Origin: an uncultured Christensenella sp.
GTDB lineage: Bacteria > Bacillota > Clostridia > Christensenellales > CAG-917
DNA length: 64,000 nucleotides
NCBI GenBank assembly: GCA_910584155.1
Contig: CAJTYG010000009.1
Coordinates: 1 to 64,000 of the forward strand
Direction: 5' to 3'
Positions within the stretch are counted from its first letter, which is position 1. The number at the start of each line of letters is the position of its first letter. The position numbers and the translations under genes were made by a program. A model generated the notes under the pieces. That model was not told where the DNA came from, ran no database searches, and saw only the letters and a program-made list of their open reading frames with translations. Shown here piece after piece: positions 59,678-64,000 of this stretch.

Positions 59678-60787
59678 ATGAAATACGATTATCTTATAGT
59701 TGGGGCGGGGCTTACGGGCGCCGTGTTTGCAAGAGAAATGACGGAGGCGGGCAAGACGTGTCTTGTCATTGACAGGCGCAGCCACATTGCGGGCAACATT
59801 TACACCGAGAGGCGAGAGGGAATAGACGTGCACAGATACGGTGCGCATATTTTCCATACTAACAGCGACGAGGTGTGGGCATATGTCAATCGGTTTGCGA
59901 AGTTTAACGGATTTATAAACAGTCCTATCGCAAATTATAAGGGCGAGCTTTACAATCTGCCGTTCAATATGAATACGTTTGAGCAGATGTGGGGCGTTAA
60001 GACTGCCGAAGAGGCGCAGTCTAAGATTGCCGAACAGATAGCCGACCTCGATATAGGCGAGCCGAAAAACCTTGAGGAACAGGCGCTTAAAATGGTGGGG
60101 CGTGACATATACGAAAAGCTGGTAAAGGGCTACACCGAGAAGCAGTGGGGGCGTGATTGCAAGGATCTGCCTGCGTTTATCATCAAGAGGCTTCCGCTGA
60201 GATTTGTGTATGACAACAACTATTTCAACGCAAAATATCAGGGAATTCCCGTCGAGGGCTACACGCAGATGGTTGCAAATATGCTCGATGGCATTGAGGT
60301 GCGGCTTGACACCGACTATTTCGAGTTTATTAACAAAACCGACAATGTGTTCGGCAAGGTGCTGTTCACGGGCAAGATAGACGAGTTTTTCGGATACTGC
60401 TTCGGAAAGCTCGAATACAGGACTGTGCGGCTTGAAGAAAAGCTGCTTGACGTTGAAGATTTTCAGGGCAATGCCGTCGTCAATTATACGGACAGGGATA
60501 CGCCGTATACACGCATAATAGAGCACAAGCATTTTGCGTTTGCCAAAACGCCCAAAACTGTTGTAAGCTATGAGTATCCTGCCGAATGGACAGAGGGCGC
60601 AGAGGCTTATTATCCCATAAACGACGACAAAAACAGTGCGCTTTTTGCAAAGTACAGCGAAAAGGCGGGGCAAAACAAAAACGTCATTATGGGCGGACGG
60701 CTTGGCGAATATAAATACTATGATATGGACAAGGTGATCGAGCGTGCGCTCGAAATTGCCGAAGAGGAAAAACGTGCTGCTTTATAA
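59678..60787 (+). CDS. glf: UDP-galactopyranose mutase
   Basis: 369 residues. The FAD-binding start is YLIVGAGLTGAVFARE, followed by HIAGNIYTE and GAHIFHTNSDEVW; YTEKQWGRD, LPLRFVYDNNYF and GRLGEYKYYDMD are active-site family segments. It converts UDP-Galp to UDP-Galf, the donor for galactofuranose-containing surface glycans. The transferase gene overlaps its 3' end, so the pair forms a pathway unit. Confidence 0.96.
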   Translation: MKYDYLIVGAGLTGAVFAREMTEAGKTCLVIDRRSHIAGNIYTERREGIDVHRYGAHIFHTNSDEVWAYVNRFAKFNGFINSPIANYKGELYNLPFNMNTFEQMWGVKTAEEAQSKIAEQIADLDIGEPKNLEEQALKMVGRDIYEKLVKGYTEKQWGRDCKDLPAFIIKRLPLRFVYDNNYFNAKYQGIPVEGYTQMVANMLDGIEVRLDTDYFEFINKTDNVFGKVLFTGKIDEFFGYCFGKLEYRTVRLEEKLLDVEDFQGNAVVNYTDRDTPYTRIIEHKHFAFAKTPKTVVSYEYPAEWTEGAEAYYPINDDKNSALFAKYSEKAGQNKNVIMGGRLGEYKYYDMDKVIERALEIAEEEKRAAL

Positions 60788-62456
60788 CATTACTTTTGCA
60801 GACGATAAAATTTGCGGTGAAGACGGACTGTACTGCCACGGCGGTGAGCGCCGTGACGGTTGCGTATTTTTAAAAAGTGGCGAAAAAGCGACATTTGACA
60901 CCTATTTTAATAGCTTTTCACATATCAAATATAAAAAATACACTAAGGTCAAAAATGTGGTTTTAAAGCTCGAGATTGAGGGGCGGGGGACTGCTTTTAT
61001 GTATCTATACAAGCTAAACGCAACGCCGCAAATGATAGCGAGTACACAGGCGGACGGACCATGCGAGCTACAAATAGACTTATCTACCGTTGAGGACGAC
61101 GGTTTTTTATACTTCGCTTTCGACGCCGCTGCGGATAGCGTGATAAGAGGCGGAGGCTGGTTTGCAGATGTCGAGATAAATCCCGTGAAAATCGGAGTTG
61201 TTATCTGCACCTACAGGCGGGAAGAATATCTTAGAAGAAATATCGCAAATCTTTCGGAATATATGCGGTCGCTGTCGGATAGCTTTTTTGACGTTTTTGT
61301 CATTGACAACGGCAGGACTGTCGAGGACGATTTCGGCGAAGGTATCTTTGTAATCCCAAATGACAATACTGGCGGAAGCGGCGGATTTACAAGAGGCATA
61401 AAAGAGGTCTTAAAGGGCGACTATACGCATTTTTTGCTGATGGACGACGACATTGTATTCGATGTCAATACGCTACAGAGAATTTATGCTCTGCTTTGTG
61501 TTCTGAGCGATGATTATAAGGACGCTTCCGTCGGCGGCGCAATGCTGATTTTGGACAGACCGTATTTGCAGGAAGAAATCGGCGCAATGTGGGACGGTAT
61601 AGCTATAAAATCTGTAAATAAGCGTTTAGATGCACGGAAACCGCAAACTGTTTATTTAAACGAGACGCTTGGCGAGCCTGATTATAACGCATGGTTTTTG
61701 ATGTGTATGCCCGTGAGCGCACCCAAAAAATATGGCTATCCTTTACCGTTTTTTGTCAGATGCGACGACGTAGAATACGGATTGCGGGCGGGCGGAAATA
61801 TCATCACTATGTCGGGTATTTCTGTCTGGCACGAGGGCTTCGATGTAAAGTATTCGGCGGAAATGGAGTATTATTTCAAGAGAAATAAGCTTATCGCATC
61901 CGCAAGATATCCCAAAGGCAAGGGCGCTTTTGCAATTTTTAAAAAGCTGATGCTGTCTGTAGGGCAGCAGCTTATGCTGCAAAGATACTTTGCGGTCGAC
62001 TTGATTTTTAAAGCTTATGACGACTTTTTTAAGGGCGCAGACTATTTTTTAAATCTCGATATGGAAAAAAATCATAAAGAGATAAGAGCTTGCGGACCTA
62101 AAATGCTTACAGCTGAACAGATAAAGGATAAATACGGCATTGAGGTGGATTTGGAAAGAATAAACAGCCACAAAAAATGGCGTTTTAAAAACTTTATCAC
62201 CTTAAACGGATATCTCATCCCCAAATGCTTTTATAAGAAAGGCGTAGGACAAGTGAATATGGTGACGGCTAAGGGACAGGATCTTTATAAGTATAAACGT
62301 GTCTTGCATTACAACCCAAAGTTTGACTGCGGCTTTGTGACGGAAATAAAAAAATCAAAGCTTATAGGCAGTTGGTGCAAGCTTTTGAAATATCTGTTTA
62401 AAATGTTGTTTGGTTATAGCCGAGTTGCAAAGCAATATCGGCAAATCGAGGTTTGA
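60774..62456 (+). CDS. Galactofuranosyltransferase, GlfT2-like (GT2)
   Basis: 560 residues from GTG 60774 (GAAGAGGA just upstream; overlaps the glf stop by 14 bases). An N-terminal beta-sandwich (1–140) precedes a GT-A domain: VVICTYRREEYL, DNTGGSGGFTRGI, the metal motif LLMDDDIVF near 225 and WHEGFDVKYS near 345 with the catalytic-region histidine. The C-terminal helical part is basic. It probably builds a galactofuran or adds Galf to a lipid-linked or surface glycan. Confidence 0.93.
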   Translation: MLLYNITFADDKICGEDGLYCHGGERRDGCVFLKSGEKATFDTYFNSFSHIKYKKYTKVKNVVLKLEIEGRGTAFMYLYKLNATPQMIASTQADGPCELQIDLSTVEDDGFLYFAFDAAADSVIRGGGWFADVEINPVKIGVVICTYRREEYLRRNIANLSEYMRSLSDSFFDVFVIDNGRTVEDDFGEGIFVIPNDNTGGSGGFTRGIKEVLKGDYTHFLLMDDDIVFDVNTLQRIYALLCVLSDDYKDASVGGAMLILDRPYLQEEIGAMWDGIAIKSVNKRLDARKPQTVYLNETLGEPDYNAWFLMCMPVSAPKKYGYPLPFFVRCDDVEYGLRAGGNIITMSGISVWHEGFDVKYSAEMEYYFKRNKLIASARYPKGKGAFAIFKKLMLSVGQQLMLQRYFAVDLIFKAYDDFFKGADYFLNLDMEKNHKEIRACGPKMLTAEQIKDKYGIEVDLERINSHKKWRFKNFITLNGYLIPKCFYKKGVGQVNMVTAKGQDLYKYKRVLHYNPKFDCGFVTEIKKSKLIGSWCKLLKYLFKMLFGYSRVAKQYRQIEV

Positions 62457-62789
62457 AAAGCGGCTTTGCAAACAATAGCGCATTTCAATATTTAGCGCAT
62501 TTCGATATTTTCAGTTTAAGACATAACAGCATTGTTTTAATTTGTATGGGTGCACATAGTTTGCGACATATTACAACAAATTTCGACATAATTCGACAAA
62601 ATTCTACAAATTTAAATTATGAAATTGAGAGTGATTTGTTTTAGTGCAAAATATGAAAATAAGTAGTGCAAAAGTATTTTATCGTTCAAGCAAAAAGTGC
62701 GCAAGTTTTTAGGCATTTGGAATAGCAACAAATAAGCGCATAATATGTGCGAGTGTGATGTTTGTGTAAATCTAATTGTTTAGAATGAC
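62457..62789. repeat. AT-rich gap with a five-unit 10-bp array
   Basis: No gene. A 17-bp unit TAGCGCATTTCRATATT is tandem at 62476–62509. Five 10-bp units of the form C-R/T-ACAWAWTT run from 62564 to 62613. The rest is AT-rich. Confidence 0.7.
62564..62613. repeat. 10-bp phased tandem repeats (CRACAWAWTT)
   Basis: CGACATATTA, CAACAAATTT, CGACATAATT, CGACAAAATT, CTACAAATTT: five units at exactly 10-bp spacing, with the ACA core and A/T tract always on the same helical face. Confidence 0.8.
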
Positions 62790-62984
62790 TTAATGAGTTT
62801 CCAAAACAAGCGCTTTTTTAGGGCAGAATGATGAGCATTTGCCGCAGCGGATACATTTTGAATGATCGATTACAGGCGCATTGAAATTCTGTTGTGACAG
62901 TGCGCCGACGGGACAGACTTTTACCGCAGGACAGGGATGATTTTGAGGACAGTTTTCTGTTTTTATGATAAGTGTTTTTTGCAT
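62790..62984 (-). CDS. Two-cluster [4Fe-4S] ferredoxin-like protein
   Basis: 64 residues. CPQNHPCPAVKVCPVGAL supplies one cluster (with a longer first spacing than usual) and CIRCGKCSSFCPKKAL the other. A small cytosolic electron carrier; no partner oxidoreductase is nearby. Start is ATG at 62984. Confidence 0.85.
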   Translation of the reverse strand: MQKTLIIKTENCPQNHPCPAVKVCPVGALSQQNFNAPVIDHSKCIRCGKCSSFCPKKALVLETH

Positions 62985-63154
62985 TTTTGACGCTCCAAAT
63001 CAGCAAAGTTTTTTTTATTATACTATTTTTGCGCAATTAAATCAAGGGCGAAAATTTCAAAAAAATGTGCGGTTTAAAGGCAAGCTATACTTTTGTCAGT
63101 TTAAGTCAACAAGTTTTGATAAAGCGCCGCTGCAAAGTGTCTCGAGCACTCATT

Positions 63155-63733
63155 TTATGACTTAACAGAATTAAGTATTCCTTGAATGAAATTATGCTTG
63201 TGGGCTACATATTTTTCTCGGCTGTCGGGGAATTGTGCACATAAATTTATTTTTAGAGTTTCATACTCTTTGGCGATATTTGGGTGCGCATTGAGATAAT
63301 TGCGAAAGTTTATATAGTTTCGCCACTCTGTACTGTCTGCTTTGACAACGTGAATAAAATGTGTTTGAAGATTGTTTGCTCCGTTGTAGTATCCGCCGCA
63401 AGCGTAAAGAAGTTGACGTATGTTTATTCCTGTGAAATCGGTTTTTTTACGCAATATATTATCTGCATCGTCCATTGCATAACGATAATAAAAACCGTGC
63501 TTTTCAAGCTGCTGATTGTAGCATATGATATCCGAAAAATCAGCGACTGCAACCGCAATATCGATAATCGGCTTTGCTTTTATGCAATTTATTGCCGTGC
63601 TCCCGACATGTGCAATTTCTATTACGATATTTCCTAAAATATCTTTAAGAATTTTTATTGTGCGCTCTGCCTCTTTATTCCACTCCGGATTGTGGACATA
63701 TAGCGCAACTTTGCCGTGTTCTAAACCTATCAT
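63155..63733 (-). CDS. GrpB family protein (UPF0157)
   Basis: 192 residues. VHNPEWNKEAERTIKIL, IEIAHVGSTAINCIKAKPII, IDIAVAV, THFIHVV and NFRNYLNAHPNIAKEYETLK match GrpB, whose fold is nucleotidyltransferase-like (G-S then D-x-D). Function unproven. A terminal frame in the neighbouring segment runs the same way and may be unrelated. Confidence 0.9.
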   Translation of the reverse strand: MIGLEHGKVALYVHNPEWNKEAERTIKILKDILGNIVIEIAHVGSTAINCIKAKPIIDIAVAVADFSDIICYNQQLEKHGFYYRYAMDDADNILRKKTDFTGINIRQLLYACGGYYNGANNLQTHFIHVVKADSTEWRNYINFRNYLNAHPNIAKEYETLKINLCAQFPDSREKYVAHKHNFIQGILNSVKS

Positions 63734-63876
63734 ATTTTTATTATAGCATTGAAACTATGAAAGTCAAATATGGCGTGAGCGGGGATCGATTGATGGCGTA
63801 TACATTTGTAAAACTAAAAAGCCAAAGCAGATTACTTTGGTTTTTTTGGTGGAGCGGTATTATTCTAAAACGAATT

Positions 63877-64000
63877 TTATTTCTTAAATCGATTGCCCGT
63901 ATTGCAATAGATAACAGCAAAAATAATCGATAGAAAAACTGTTACGCTTACCATAATCGGCATCCACCAAATATGGAGCAAAATACCGATAGTAATACAA
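63877..64000 (-). CDS. C-terminal end of a membrane protein, cut by the window edge
   Basis: On the minus strand an open frame enters from the window end and reads IGILLHIWWMPIMVSVTVFL, then IIFAVIYCNTGNRFKK before TAA at 63877. The hydrophobic composition suggests a final membrane helix. Too little is visible to name it. Confidence 0.35.
   Translation of the reverse strand, partial: CITIGILLHIWWMPIMVSVTVFLSIIFAVIYCNTGNRFKK

Noticed and set aside
62457..62644. 63-codon frame after the galactofuranosyltransferase
   Set aside because: It runs through the 17-bp and 10-bp tandem repeats and has no ribosome binding site.
63658..63933. Plus-strand frame near the window end
   Set aside because: It begins opposite the GrpB gene, lacks a ribosome binding site and is less protein-like than the minus-strand membrane segment.

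Overview
The window looks like one contig of an uncultured, probably gut-associated Firmicute of class Clostridia (Christensenellales/Borkfalkiaceae-like is my guess; only marker trees could settle it). Grounds: moderate GC; Gram-positive gene neighbourhoods (rpmE–DUF1385–prmC–prfA and uvrC–murB–PHP–whiA–dnaE–pfkA); many lipobox proteins; strong AGGAGG-type ribosome binding sites; a V-type ATPase instead of an F-type one. No rRNA, tRNA, CRISPR array, IS transposase or prophage was seen.

Layout. 1–556: intergenic repeats. 557–9935: rpiB, preceded by two truncated copies of its own start, then a nine-gene V-type ATPase operon in the order F-I-K-E-C-G-A-B-D; the K subunit keeps the Na+ ligands. 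9936–10829: repeats. 10830–11432: queH (minus). 11568–16703: an FtsX/MacB-type ABC exporter and a lipoprotein. 16803–17725: a DUF3990/DUF3791-type cassette. 17836–21126: a promoter–short RNA–terminator unit, a TM1266-like regulator with two truncated copies of its start, and a NitT/TauT-type ABC importer. 21175–29038: rpmE, a DUF1385–PrmC fusion, prfA, a LeuA/Re-citrate-synthase-like enzyme, a small P-loop ATPase, thrC, trpS. 29096–30579: DUF5685 protein and a degenerate J-domain protein. 30580–31320: repeats. 31330–36158: a membrane protein and a 1300-residue DGYG-repeat lipoprotein. 36210–38264: the densest repeat field, with an ArsR regulator and a small membrane ORF embedded. 38265–38655: an XRE repressor divergent from a short transcription unit. 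38846–48132: uvrC, murB, PHP esterase, whiA, dnaE, ATP-type pfkA. 48336–49207: a SLOG (DUF1273) gene divergent from an XRE gene with a three-site operator. 49575–53401: PPi-type PFK, esterase, RumA-like rRNA methyltransferase. 53452–56986: lower-GC accessory genes (ADP-ribosylglycohydrolase, PD-(D/E)XK protein, small barrel protein, esterase). 57187–62456: DUF2238 membrane protein, SGNH hydrolase with a NADAR-like tail, small alarmone hydrolase, glf and a galactofuranosyltransferase. 62457–64000: ferredoxin, GrpB-family protein, and a membrane protein running off the end.

Two things go beyond ordinary annotation. First, seven plus-strand intergenic modules (about 160–240 bp) share short conserved anchors, while their stems differ in sequence and stay complementary. 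That is compensatory covariation, which suggests an undescribed structured RNA or hairpin mobile element. Second, four gene boundaries in the first 18.5 kb carry tandem partial duplications (periods 140, 134, 102 and 107 bp). At the three triplicated loci the two truncated copies resemble each other more than the functional gene.

Central metabolism here includes both an ATP-type and a PPi-type phosphofructokinase. The Na+-type ATPase suggests a sodium-linked membrane economy. Surface biology is represented by a galactofuranose pathway and lipoproteins.
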